61,640 bases of DNA, taken from positions 1 to 61,640 of the forward strand of contig JAOQAP010000211.1 in the NCBI GenBank assembly GCA_025963465.1, written 5' to 3'. Shown here piece by piece: positions 16,975-25,399 of this stretch. Source of the DNA: Flavipsychrobacter sp. (GTDB lineage: Bacteria; Bacteroidota; Bacteroidia; Chitinophagales; Chitinophagaceae). Position 1 is the stretch's first letter; each line of letters opens with the position of its first letter. The notes beneath the pieces are model-generated. The model saw only the letters and a program-made list of their open reading frames with translations, was not told where the DNA came from and did no database searches. Made by a program: the position numbers and the translations under genes.

Positions 16975-18174
16975 ATGATCGCCACCATTCTTACTGATCT
17001 GTGGATTGTTCTTCAAATAATAGTAGGTTACAATCTGTTTGTTCCGCTTTTTTTGTACCTGCTTTATGTTGTTTTTAAAAGAAAGCCTAAAGCGAATAAA
17101 GGAACTGCAGGGCCAGAACGTGATTATGCGATCATTGTTACTGCTTATGAGCAGACAGATTCGCTGCCGGCGGTAGTTGATTCTATCCTGAAACTGAAAT
17201 ACAGTAATTACCTTGTTTATATAGTTGCAGATAAGTGCGACATTTCTTCATTGAAGTTTGCCGATAAACGTGTTGTTGTGCTGCGCCCGCCTGAGACTCT
17301 GGCGAGCAATACAAGGTCTCATTTTTATGCCATCAATAATTTTCAGCGTGCCCACGAGCTGCTTATTATTATAGATTCAGATAATCTTATTGAGCCTGAT
17401 TGCCTGAATGAGCTGAACAAGGATTTTGACCGAGGGTATTCTGCAGTGCAGGGCTTGCGTGAAGCTAAGAACCTGGATACTACTTATGCCTGCCTTGACG
17501 CATCCCGTGATATCTATTATCACTTTTATGATGGTGAGGTGTTGTTCGGGCTCGGCTCTTCCGCTACACTTTCGGGTTCCGGTATGGCATTCAAGACATC
17601 TTTGTATAAGGAATGCCTGGAACACCTGGATATCACAGGCGCAGGTTTCGACAAGGTGCTGCAAAAGGAAATAGTGAGCCGTGGCATGCGTATCGCATTT
17701 AATGAACATGCGGTAGTGTATGATGAAAAGACATCGCGTTCAGACCAGTTAGTAAAGCAACGTGCCCGCTGGATCAATACATGGTTCAAATATTTTAAAT
17801 TTGGTTTTTCATTAGTTGCACAGGGGGTAGCAAAGTTTGACCTGAACAGGTTCCTGTTTGGTATTATCCTGCTTCGCCCGCCATTGTTCATCTTCCTTAT
17901 CCTGTCTGTATTTTGTTTGGTGGCAGATATATGGTTGAGCACAACAGGCGCTTTGATATGGGGAGCAGGCTTCATCAGTTTTATACTTGGGTTCATTATA
18001 GCACTTGTTCATGCGCGGCCGGATAAACGTATAGTGCGTTCTTTGGTCAGCATACCTAAGTTTGTATTCTTCCAGGTGCTATCGCTGCTACAGGTAAAGA
18101 AAGCTAATAAAGTATCTGTAGCCACACAGCACTATAGCAAGAAAAGTATAAATGATATAGATAATGAAGCGTAA
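16975..18174 (+). CDS. Processive-type family 2 glycosyltransferase (membrane synthase)
   Basis: 399 residues. One N-terminal membrane helix (about 8-32) leads into a GT-A domain (AIIVTAYEQTDSLPAVV; DSDN metal-binding motif). The processive-synthase signature QRARW lies at 262-266 and three or more C-terminal helices follow (from about 290). This layout resembles cellulose/hyaluronan/PNAG synthases, so it may polymerise or extend the polymer across the inner membrane rather than add a single sugar. It starts seven bases after the Wzc-like gene. Confidence 0.85.
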   Translation: MIATILTDLWIVLQIIVGYNLFVPLFLYLLYVVFKRKPKANKGTAGPERDYAIIVTAYEQTDSLPAVVDSILKLKYSNYLVYIVADKCDISSLKFADKRVVVLRPPETLASNTRSHFYAINNFQRAHELLIIIDSDNLIEPDCLNELNKDFDRGYSAVQGLREAKNLDTTYACLDASRDIYYHFYDGEVLFGLGSSATLSGSGMAFKTSLYKECLEHLDITGAGFDKVLQKEIVSRGMRIAFNEHAVVYDEKTSRSDQLVKQRARWINTWFKYFKFGFSLVAQGVAKFDLNRFLFGIILLRPPLFIFLILSVFCLVADIWLSTTGALIWGAGFISFILGFIIALVHARPDKRIVRSLVSIPKFVFFQVLSLLQVKKANKVSVATQHYSKKSINDIDNEA

Positions 18175-18310
18175 GAAAGAAGAGACGCCTAAACAAATAC
18201 TACTTGCAGCGAAAAAGCAGGAAAAGGTGGATAATATCACCCATAAGCTTGCTATTGCTTTTGTGTTTGTCGCTGTATTCTATTTTTTCATTAAGCTGGT
18301 ATTTTTATGA
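18164..18310 (+). CDS. 48-aa single-pass membrane ORF between synthase and polymerase genes
   Basis: ATG at 18164 to TGA at 18310 gives 48 residues: a Lys/Glu-rich cytoplasmic half (MKRKKEETPKQ...), then one hydrophobic helix (about 29-48, IAFVFVAVFYFFIKLVFL) ending the protein. It overlaps the end of the GT2 gene by 11 bases and shares an ATGA stop/start with the Wzy-like gene, so it fills the only gap in the operon exactly. That placement is strong evidence for a real, translationally coupled small protein. Function unknown; a small subunit of the synthase or polymerase is a reasonable guess. Confidence 0.65.
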   Translation: MKRKKEETPKQILLAAKKQEKVDNITHKLAIAFVFVAVFYFFIKLVFL

Positions 18311-19818
18311 TAGATAAGGAGATCATTATACCCATAGGTACATCATCTTCCCGCGGACGGAAGGGTGGCAGTGCTATGCGTAAATTATTCCTTATCCAGA
18401 AGCTCAATAATCCACTGGGTTATACTTTATTCATGCTATTGTCTGTAGGTATCGCAATAGGCGTGGGTATGTATGGATTCAAGTTTGGTGCCCTCACTAT
18501 AGCAGGCCTTTTAGCTATACCTATCGTCTATTCATTAGTTGTTTATCCTGTTATAGGTATGGTCTTCTTCCTGATAATGGCCTACTTTCTTATTTATAGT
18601 GCCAAGCTGGGAGTAGATTTCCCCGTGGGCACCCTCATGGATGGTATGGAAGGACTATTCCTGCTGGGTATGTTCATACAACAGCGACAGCGAAGGGACT
18701 GGTCTATATTCAAAAGCCCTATAACGATCATGGTGCTGGTCTGGATAGGTTATAACCTTATGGAGTTTGCCAATCCCACAGCTGATTCTCAAATGGCATG
18801 GGTATACACAGTACGTACCGTTGCCCTGATAATGATTATGTATTTTGTATTTACCTACAATATCAGGACAATAAAGGTAGTCAGGTTGATGCTGAACCTG
18901 TGGCTGGCACTGGCATTTTTTGCTGCCATGTACGCCTTCAAACAGCAGTATATTGGTTTCACCAGCTTTGAATCGGCATATCTTTATTCTGATCCGGGCA
19001 TAGCAGACCTGCTGTTTATAGGTGGTGTGTGGCGTAAGTTCTCCATATTTTCAGACCCGGTAGTGTTTGCATACACCATGGTGGTGAGTGCGCTGCTGTG
19101 CATAGGTATGCTTACCGGCCCTGTTTCCAAAAAAAGGAAATGGCTGCTCTGGTTCCTGATCATTGTCTTTCTTGATGCTATGCTGTTTTCCGGTACACGC
19201 GGCGCATATGTATTGGTGCCTGCATCCTTATTTTTGTACGCGATATTAAAATTCAACAAACGCATTCTCCTGGCAGGTGTTATAGGTGCGGCTGTTTTTG
19301 TTGTGCTGGTCTTTATACCTACTTCCAATAATACATTGTACAGGTTTCAGACTGCATTTAAGCCATCTAATGATGCCTCTTTTAATCTCAGGAAAACGAA
19401 CCAGAAAAGGATACAACCTTTTATCCAGTCACATCCCCTGGGCGGCGGGCTTGGCGCTACAGGTATATGGGGTATAAAGTTTGCTCCGAACTCCTACCTG
19501 GCTCATTTTCCGCCGGACAGCGGCTATGTGCGAGTAGCAGTAGAGACGGGGTGGATAGGCCTGTTCCTGATATGCCTGCTGATATTTGTGGTATTAAAGA
19601 CCGGTATTGACAACTACTATAAGATAAGAGATCCGGAACTGAAGTCGTATGCGCTGGCTATGGTACTTATTATCTTTGCTTTCCAGGTGGGTAATTACCC
19701 GCAAGAGGCATTGGTACAGTATCCATCCAATGTTAATTTCTATCTTGCTATGGCTATGATAAATGTGGTCATGCGCCTTGATCAGCAGAAAAACCAAACC
19801 GATGTTGCCATTAAATGA
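18307..19818 (+). CDS. O-antigen ligase / Wzy-type polymerase family protein
   Basis: 503 residues with about twelve membrane helices from residue 35 on. The Wzy_C region includes the TRGAY motif at 297-301, followed by a large loop (about 335-405) carrying IQSHPLGGGLGATG, the region that holds catalytic residues in this superfamily. It would polymerise or ligate lipid-linked repeat units at the periplasmic face. Start overlaps the 48-aa ORF (ATGA). A later in-frame ATG (M24) is possible, but the overlap supports the upstream start. Confidence 0.85.
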   Translation: MIDKEIIIPIGTSSSRGRKGGSAMRKLFLIQKLNNPLGYTLFMLLSVGIAIGVGMYGFKFGALTIAGLLAIPIVYSLVVYPVIGMVFFLIMAYFLIYSAKLGVDFPVGTLMDGMEGLFLLGMFIQQRQRRDWSIFKSPITIMVLVWIGYNLMEFANPTADSQMAWVYTVRTVALIMIMYFVFTYNIRTIKVVRLMLNLWLALAFFAAMYAFKQQYIGFTSFESAYLYSDPGIADLLFIGGVWRKFSIFSDPVVFAYTMVVSALLCIGMLTGPVSKKRKWLLWFLIIVFLDAMLFSGTRGAYVLVPASLFLYAILKFNKRILLAGVIGAAVFVVLVFIPTSNNTLYRFQTAFKPSNDASFNLRKTNQKRIQPFIQSHPLGGGLGATGIWGIKFAPNSYLAHFPPDSGYVRVAVETGWIGLFLICLLIFVVLKTGIDNYYKIRDPELKSYALAMVLIIFAFQVGNYPQEALVQYPSNVNFYLAMAMINVVMRLDQQKNQTDVAIK

Positions 19819-21016
19819 CCTGGTAAAAGGAAGGGATATAGTGATAGTAGGGCAGCAGCCCTGGGATGAACCTATTGGCAGTAATTGTAAGAACATCGCT
19901 ATTGAGTTCAGTAAGCATAACAGGGTATTGTATGTTAATTCTCCCCTGGACAGGATAACGCAACTGAAAGAAAAGAAAACACCAAGAGTACAGAAAAGGC
20001 TGGCAGTAATAAAGGGTAAGGCAGATGGCATAGTGCCACTACAGAAAAATCTCTGGAACCTTTATCCGGACCGTATAGTAGAGTCAATCAACTGGCTGAA
20101 GAGCCGGAAGGTGTTCAATCACATCAATAAGATCAACAATAAACGCTTTGCGGCATCTATAAAGGAAGCGATCAACAGGTTGGGTTTTAAGGTCATTATC
20201 CTGTTTGATGATAATGAGATGTTCCGTTCGTTCTACCTGAAAGAATTGCTGGCTCCAGCTATCAGTATCTACTATTCCCGTGATTATATGCTGGCTGTAG
20301 ACTACTGGAAATATCATGGCGAAAAGCTGGAACCATTGTTGATAGCCAAGAGTGACATCTGCATAGCTAATTCCACTTATCTCGCTAACTATTGTCGTAA
20401 ATATAACCCGCGCTCTTTTTATGTTGGGCAGGGGTGTGATCTATCTATGTTTACTGCACTGGCTGATAAGACAGTCCCTGCAAATATTGCTGGTATCTCC
20501 AGACCATTGATCGGTTATGTAGGTGTGCTGCAAAGCATTCGCCTGGACATGGAACTGCTGGCGTACATAGCCGAGCAGCGCCCGGACTGGAGCATAGTGC
20601 TGGTAGGGCCAATGGACGAGGATTTCAGGAATAGCAGACTGCATAGCATCCCCAATGTTCACATACCCGGCCCTGTGCCACCCGAAATGCTGCCCGCCTA
20701 TATCAATGCATTTGATGTATGCCTGAACCCGCAGCTGATCAATGAAGTGACGATAGGTAACTACCCACGGAAAATAGATGAGTACCTGGCCATGGGCAAG
20801 CCGGTAGTAGCTACTGCTACGGAGGCCATGAGCATATTTGCCGGCCATACTTACCTGGCCACAACAAAGGAAGAATACATCAAGGCGATAGAAAAAGCAC
20901 TGAAGGAAAACCATCCCTCTCTGCAGGTGGAACGAATAGCTTTCGCTTCATCGCACACGTGGGAGAACAATGTTAAGGAGATATACAAAGCAATTAACAG
21001 TTTAAACGCTGAATAA
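19802..21016 (+). CDS. Glycosyltransferase, GT4-like
   Basis: 404 residues from the ATG at 19802 (an upstream in-frame ATG at 19763 would add 13 residues with no conserved character). N-terminal GRDIVIVGQQPWDEPIGSNCKN and a C-terminal GT-B half with IGYVGVLQ, SIVLVGP, HIPGPVPPEMLPAYINAFDV and KIDEYLAMGKPVVAT, the nucleotide-binding E-x7-E-like region of GT4 enzymes. It overlaps the Wzy-like gene by 17 bases. It probably transfers one sugar to the lipid-linked repeat in the cytoplasm; donor unknown. Confidence 0.85.
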   Translation: MLPLNDLVKGRDIVIVGQQPWDEPIGSNCKNIAIEFSKHNRVLYVNSPLDRITQLKEKKTPRVQKRLAVIKGKADGIVPLQKNLWNLYPDRIVESINWLKSRKVFNHINKINNKRFAASIKEAINRLGFKVIILFDDNEMFRSFYLKELLAPAISIYYSRDYMLAVDYWKYHGEKLEPLLIAKSDICIANSTYLANYCRKYNPRSFYVGQGCDLSMFTALADKTVPANIAGISRPLIGYVGVLQSIRLDMELLAYIAEQRPDWSIVLVGPMDEDFRNSRLHSIPNVHIPGPVPPEMLPAYINAFDVCLNPQLINEVTIGNYPRKIDEYLAMGKPVVATATEAMSIFAGHTYLATTKEEYIKAIEKALKENHPSLQVERIAFASSHTWENNVKEIYKAINSLNAE

Positions 21017-21018
21017 CT

Positions 21019-21849
21019 ATGAGCAAAGCAGGCATACCGGTACTGAACTATCATGCTATAGATGGCAACATGGCCGCTAATCCGGATTCAAGGAATGTGT
21101 CAGTTTCCCTGCAGTCGTTCAAAAACCATATGGAGTGGCTGCATAAGCATGGTTACAAATCTATAAGTGAAGCTGACCTGAGAAACCTTGTATTGCACCG
21201 CAAGCCGGTATCCGGCAAGCATATGCTCATTACATTTGATGATGGTTATTATTCCCTGTACCAGCATGCGCAGCCTATAATGGCTCAGTATGGCTTTACT
21301 GCTACGCTGTTTTTAAGTACTGCATATATTGGCAAGCCATACGGTCTAAGCGATTTCTACTTTGTAGGTGATGATCGCCAGCTATCGTGGGAAGAGATAC
21401 GCTCACTGTCGGCTAATGGATGGTCTATACAGTCGCATGGCGACAACCATGTAAAGATGAACGGACTGGACAAACAGACCCTCATAAAAGAAATAACAGA
21501 CAGTAAGAAAGCTATAGAGGAAAACCTGGGCAAGCCTGTTGATTCTTTTGCATTTCCTTATGGGTTGTATAACAAGATGGTGCTCGACCAGTTGAAAGCT
21601 ACCGGATATACTATGGCATACTCTGTTCACTCCGGCCTTTTGTCGCGCTCTTCTCAAAGAATGCGTATCCCCCGCATTGAGATCAATAATATGGATACGA
21701 TGGAAAGCTTTATGACAAAGGTGACCACAGGCTATATATCGCCGGAAAATGAGCGCAGGTCAAAGATACGCGACATCATCTATGGTAATCCGGCTGTGAA
21801 AGACCTGATAGAGAAAGTGACCCCGAAGTTTGGTTTCGGAAACCACTGA
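21019..21849 (+). CDS. Polysaccharide deacetylase (NodB-homology, CE4)
   Basis: 276 residues. Motif 1 TFDDGY is at 72-77, with the general base and metal Asp at D74/D75. Motif 2 SHGDNH provides metal ligands H140 and H144. Motif 3 FAFPYG follows at about 178-183. The first 15 residues (GIPVLNYHAID) match the PgaB/IcaB-like branch. No signal peptide is visible, so it may act in the cytoplasm or by an unrecognised route. It starts two bases after the GT4 gene. With the processive synthase upstream it suggests a partly de-N-acetylated polymer. Confidence 0.87.
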   Translation: MSKAGIPVLNYHAIDGNMAANPDSRNVSVSLQSFKNHMEWLHKHGYKSISEADLRNLVLHRKPVSGKHMLITFDDGYYSLYQHAQPIMAQYGFTATLFLSTAYIGKPYGLSDFYFVGDDRQLSWEEIRSLSANGWSIQSHGDNHVKMNGLDKQTLIKEITDSKKAIEENLGKPVDSFAFPYGLYNKMVLDQLKATGYTMAYSVHSGLLSRSSQRMRIPRIEINNMDTMESFMTKVTTGYISPENERRSKIRDIIYGNPAVKDLIEKVTPKFGFGNH

Positions 21850-21850
21850 C

Positions 21851-22630
21851 CTACTTTTTAGGTTCCTTGAAAAACCTGTAGTTGAACTTTAAGTGCCTGA
21901 AGGCATGGCGTGTAAGCGCTATGACCGGGTTCTCACTTTCGCGCCAGAAATTGCGTTTGAAGGTGCTTGGTTCGGCGGTTGAGTTCACCTGGTCCAGCAG
22001 CCCCTGGAAATCTTCGTAGAACAATGCTTTGCCGTTATTTTTCAGGAAAGACATCATCATTCCATACTCAGATACTTCTACGTTGACACCCTCGGGGTAG
22101 CGACCGAATTTCTGTAAGAAATTGCTGCGGCGCAGGTGCGGGTGGTCGCTGTACATGTAGAACTTCTTATACCCTGTATACCATATTCTGAACTTCATTT
22201 CGCTGAATCCGTTCTTTAATGGTTTCAGATACGGATACTTAAAGTATGCATAGAAGCGCACCATGTCCAGGTCCTTGCGCTCATTCATGAATTGCAGGGC
22301 ATCCTGCAGTTTTTCGGGAAAAGCTGCAAGTGGTACAAAGTCTTCCTGTATGTACAGTGTATATGGCGTAGTTATTGCATCCTGGCCTTTGTTGATATTG
22401 TTGCCCAGCCCCCTGTTTTTAGGAGTGGTAATCAACCGGAATAAATAATGGGCATGCAACTCTTTAATATGGTCCAGGTGTTCCTGTTTGCTGCCGTCAT
22501 CAGAAACTACTATGTCTTCAAATTTACAATTCAGTTTTTTGAATGACTCTAACAAACGCTCCAGCGAGCTGCTCCTGTTGTAATGAGTGATGAGTAAGGT
22601 AATACCCTGGAAGTAGTAAGTGCCCGGCAT
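21851..22630 (-). CDS. Family 2 glycosyltransferase, tandem paralogue 1
   Basis: 259 residues. The N-terminal GT-A core starts ITLLITHYNRSSSLERLL, with the DDGS nucleotide/metal motif in IVVSDDGSK and a second acidic motif in YIQEDFVP. HLRRSNFLQKFGRYPEG is shared with the next two genes. No membrane helix. Last of three adjacent, similar genes read on the minus strand, opposite to the EPS operon, and only one base from the deacetylase stop. Likely a cytoplasmic side-branch or decorating transferase. Confidence 0.85.
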   Translation of the reverse strand: MPGTYYFQGITLLITHYNRSSSLERLLESFKKLNCKFEDIVVSDDGSKQEHLDHIKELHAHYLFRLITTPKNRGLGNNINKGQDAITTPYTLYIQEDFVPLAAFPEKLQDALQFMNERKDLDMVRFYAYFKYPYLKPLKNGFSEMKFRIWYTGYKKFYMYSDHPHLRRSNFLQKFGRYPEGVNVEVSEYGMMMSFLKNNGKALFYEDFQGLLDQVNSTAEPSTFKRNFWRESENPVIALTRHAFRHLKFNYRFFKEPKK

Positions 22631-22633
22631 GAG

Positions 22634-23440
22634 TTACTTTTTTTTCTGTATAGATTCTAAACGCATGAATTTCACGTCTAAGGTACACTTTAACCACTTA
22701 TATCTTAAATATAGAAAGCGCAGGAACAGGAATACGGGGTTCCGGCTTTGCCGCCATGTGGCGCGCGGCTGTGTGCTGGGCTCTCCGGGAGGGTTCTCAT
22801 GCGTAAGCAAGGTAGAATAGTTCTCAAAGAACAGTCCTTTCCCCTTATGCTGTAAAAAAGAAACGGCCATGAGGTATTCGCCTACGTCCCCGGAAAAACC
22901 TTCTATATATCTTCCGAATTTTTCAAAATAATTGCTGCGGCGCAGGTGTGGTGTATCGCTGTAAATGAAAAATTTCAGGTGGTTCATATTCCACGGACTG
23001 AATTTCATTTCCGAAAATCCCTTGCCGTAAGGCTTCAGGGTAGGATACCTGTAGTGTGCCCAGAAGCGTACGAGGTCAAGGTTGCGATCTTCATTCATAA
23101 ACTGCAAGGCATCTGCAAGGCTTGCGGCAAATAGCTGTGTAGGTATGAAATCTTCCTGTACGTAAAGTGTGTATGGCGTTTTTACTGCATCCTGCCCAAG
23201 GTTTATATTGGCAGCTATATTCCCGTTCTTTGCAGCAACTACCAGCCGGAAATTATAGGTGGCCTGCATTTCTTTTACCTTTTCCAGTTGCTCAGGTGTG
23301 CTGGCATCATCGGCTACCACTATTTCATCAAACTGCATCTGCCGTTGCACGAAGCTGTTCAATATCCGTTCAAGGGAGCTGCTCCGGTTGTAATGAGTGA
23401 TCAGTAATGTTACGCCCGGAAAAGAATGTTGGCCCGCCAT
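22634..23440 (-). CDS. Family 2 glycosyltransferase, tandem paralogue 2
   Basis: 268 residues, clearly homologous over its full length to both neighbours (start VTLLITHYNRSSSLERIL; acidic motif DDAS instead of DDGS; YVQEDFIP; TPHLRRSNYFEKFGRY). The C-terminus is extended and basic (ends QKKK). Three bases separate it from paralogue 1 and 30 from paralogue 3. It is closest to paralogue 3 at both protein and DNA level by eye, which suggests recent duplication. Confidence 0.85.
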   Translation of the reverse strand: MAGQHSFPGVTLLITHYNRSSSLERILNSFVQRQMQFDEIVVADDASTPEQLEKVKEMQATYNFRLVVAAKNGNIAANINLGQDAVKTPYTLYVQEDFIPTQLFAASLADALQFMNEDRNLDLVRFWAHYRYPTLKPYGKGFSEMKFSPWNMNHLKFFIYSDTPHLRRSNYFEKFGRYIEGFSGDVGEYLMAVSFLQHKGKGLFFENYSTLLTHENPPGEPSTQPRATWRQSRNPVFLFLRFLYLRYKWLKCTLDVKFMRLESIQKKK

Positions 23441-23470
23441 AGGTCTTTCAAAAGTATTTTGTCCGCAATA

Positions 23471-24259
23471 CTAATGCATAAATCTGACATCTAATGTACA
23501 CTTTATCCATTTGTATTTCAGGTATGCCCAACGCAAGGGCCTTGTAAACAGGTTGCGTCTCTGGCGCCAGTTGATCAGCTCGCGCATCATACTTGGCTCG
23601 TCTTCTGAGTTTTCGTGTGCAAATAAGCTGTTGTAGTTATTATAAAACAGGCCTTTACCCTTGTTCTGAAGGAATGAGATAGCCATTCTATAATCTATTA
23701 CATCCCCTTTCAAACCTTCCTTATATCTTCCGAACCGTTCGAAAAAATTACTTCTGCGCAGGTGCGGTGTATCACTGTATTGATAAAATTTCAGGTGGTT
23801 GAGCGTAGTTAGCTTGTACTGCATTTCGGAAAAACCTTTGCCATAGGGCTTCAGGTCGGGGTAGCTGTCTGCCAGCGCCCAGAAGCGTATATAGTCGAGC
23901 GTTTCATCCTTTTCCATGAACTGAAATGCATCAGCAAGGTGTTCAGGGAATATATCAGACGGCACAAAATCTTCCTGTACGTATATTGTATATGGTGTGG
24001 TGACGAGATCCTGCCCTTTATTAATGCTGTTGCCATGTCCCCTGTTTATGGGGGTCGTAACCAGCCTGAAGTTATATTCATGCTGCATTGCTTTCACATT
24101 GTCCAGATGCTCCGGCCTGCTTGCATCATCGGAAACGATGATCTCGGCGAAAGTGCAGTTTAACCTGCGAAATGTGGCCAGTAAGCGCTCCAGCGAGCTA
24201 CTCCTGTTGTAATGTGTGATCAGTAACGTTATGCCCGGGAAGGAATAAGATACGGCCAT
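23471..24259 (-). CDS. Family 2 glycosyltransferase, tandem paralogue 3
   Basis: 262 residues from the ATG at 24259; the open frame continues upstream to an ATG at 24301, but the internal Met (MAVSYSFPGITLL) aligns with the starts of both paralogues and has AAGAGA just upstream. Motifs: ITLLITHYNRSSSLERLL, SDDASRPEHL, YVQEDFVP, TPHLRRSNFFERFGRY. It is the first gene of the three-gene minus-strand cassette. The 216 bases upstream are shared with the divergent GT2 at 24476. Confidence 0.85.
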   Translation of the reverse strand: MAVSYSFPGITLLITHYNRSSSLERLLATFRRLNCTFAEIIVSDDASRPEHLDNVKAMQHEYNFRLVTTPINRGHGNSINKGQDLVTTPYTIYVQEDFVPSDIFPEHLADAFQFMEKDETLDYIRFWALADSYPDLKPYGKGFSEMQYKLTTLNHLKFYQYSDTPHLRRSNFFERFGRYKEGLKGDVIDYRMAISFLQNKGKGLFYNNYNSLFAHENSEDEPSMMRELINWRQRRNLFTRPLRWAYLKYKWIKCTLDVRFMH

Positions 24260-24475
24260 TATCTCTTGTCGTTTACGTATAGGCACCTTCAAATCATACA
24301 TTTGATATTGCTTTATTTCTTCAAGTCAATATCATGGATTTTGAAAGAGTTATACAAAATTACTGCTCCTTATTTAGAGTGAGCATTAGAATGCTTTAAT
24401 GTTACCACCATGATTTAATAATAAAATTGCCGCCTTGTCTTGATATTATTCATTCATGAAGTAGTTTAGCAGATT

Positions 24476-25399
24476 ATGCGCCTTGTTTCCGTTATTACCG
24501 TCAATTTTAACCACAGCAGTGTAACGGAAGCGCTATTAGATTCTATTTTCAGCAAGAATACTTACGCGGCCATAGAAGTAATAGTTGTGGACAATGGCAG
24601 CGAGGTAAACCCTGTGCCGGGGTGGATGCAAAAATACCCTCAGGTAAAGTTCATACGTTCTGAGATCAATCTTGGTTTTGCCGGAGGTAATAACCTGGGT
24701 ATTAAAGCGGCCAAAGGTGATTACCTGTTCTTTGTGAACAACGATACGGAGGTGACGGCTGACCTTATAGGTATACTTGCCGGTACATTAGACGCTCACC
24801 CGGAGATAGGTATAATATCCCCTAAGATCCGCTACTTCGACCAGCCGAATGTGTTGCAATATGCGGGATTTACTCCTATGAACTATTTCACCGCACGAAA
24901 TAAATGCATAGGCCAGTTTGAAGAGGATAATGGCCAGTATGATATACTGACGGGCGAGACGGGCTATATACATGGGGCCGCTATGATGCTGCGCAGGGAG
25001 GCGATTGAAAAAGCAGGCCCTATGCCGGAAAATTATTTCCTGTATTATGAAGAGATGGACTGGTGTGAACAGGTGAAAAGAGCAGGGTACACTATATGGG
25101 TAAACATGCAGGCGCTTATTTATCATAAAGAATCGATGACGATAGGCAGCAAAAGCGCACTGAAAGAGTATTTTATGAACAGGAACCGTATCCTGTTCGT
25201 TCGCAGGAGCTGTTCTTTTTTGGTGCGTGCCGTATTTTGGCCGTACTTTATGCTGGTAGTTGTGCCGCGGAATGTGCTTGGGTATATAAAAGACGGGCAA
25301 TGGAGTTTTATAAGTGTATTGTGCAGGGCTATTGTGTGGAACCTTACGCACAGTAAGAACAGTACAGACCTGGGATTTAAAGTAAAGAATACTGCATGA
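24476..25399 (+). CDS. Family 2 glycosyltransferase, rhamnosyltransferase-like
   Basis: 307 residues. GT-A start LVSVITVNFNHSSVTEALL, IEVIVVDNGS, NLGFAGGNNLGI, VNNDTEV (DxD-like) and the YYEEMDWCEQVKRAGY segment together mark the WbbL/RfbF-like group. A C-terminal hydrophobic stretch (about 255-275) may anchor it to the membrane. It shares an ATGA stop/start with the next gene. It resumes the plus-strand EPS block after the inserted minus-strand cassette. Confidence 0.87.
   Translation: MRLVSVITVNFNHSSVTEALLDSIFSKNTYAAIEVIVVDNGSEVNPVPGWMQKYPQVKFIRSEINLGFAGGNNLGIKAAKGDYLFFVNNDTEVTADLIGILAGTLDAHPEIGIISPKIRYFDQPNVLQYAGFTPMNYFTARNKCIGQFEEDNGQYDILTGETGYIHGAAMMLRREAIEKAGPMPENYFLYYEEMDWCEQVKRAGYTIWVNMQALIYHKESMTIGSKSALKEYFMNRNRILFVRRSCSFLVRAVFWPYFMLVVVPRNVLGYIKDGQWSFISVLCRAIVWNLTHSKNSTDLGFKVKNTA

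Noticed and set aside
19763-19801. Upstream ATG for the GT4 gene
   Set aside because: Would add 13 residues without conserved character and lengthen the overlap with the Wzy-like gene to 56 bases; the ATG at 19802 is favoured.
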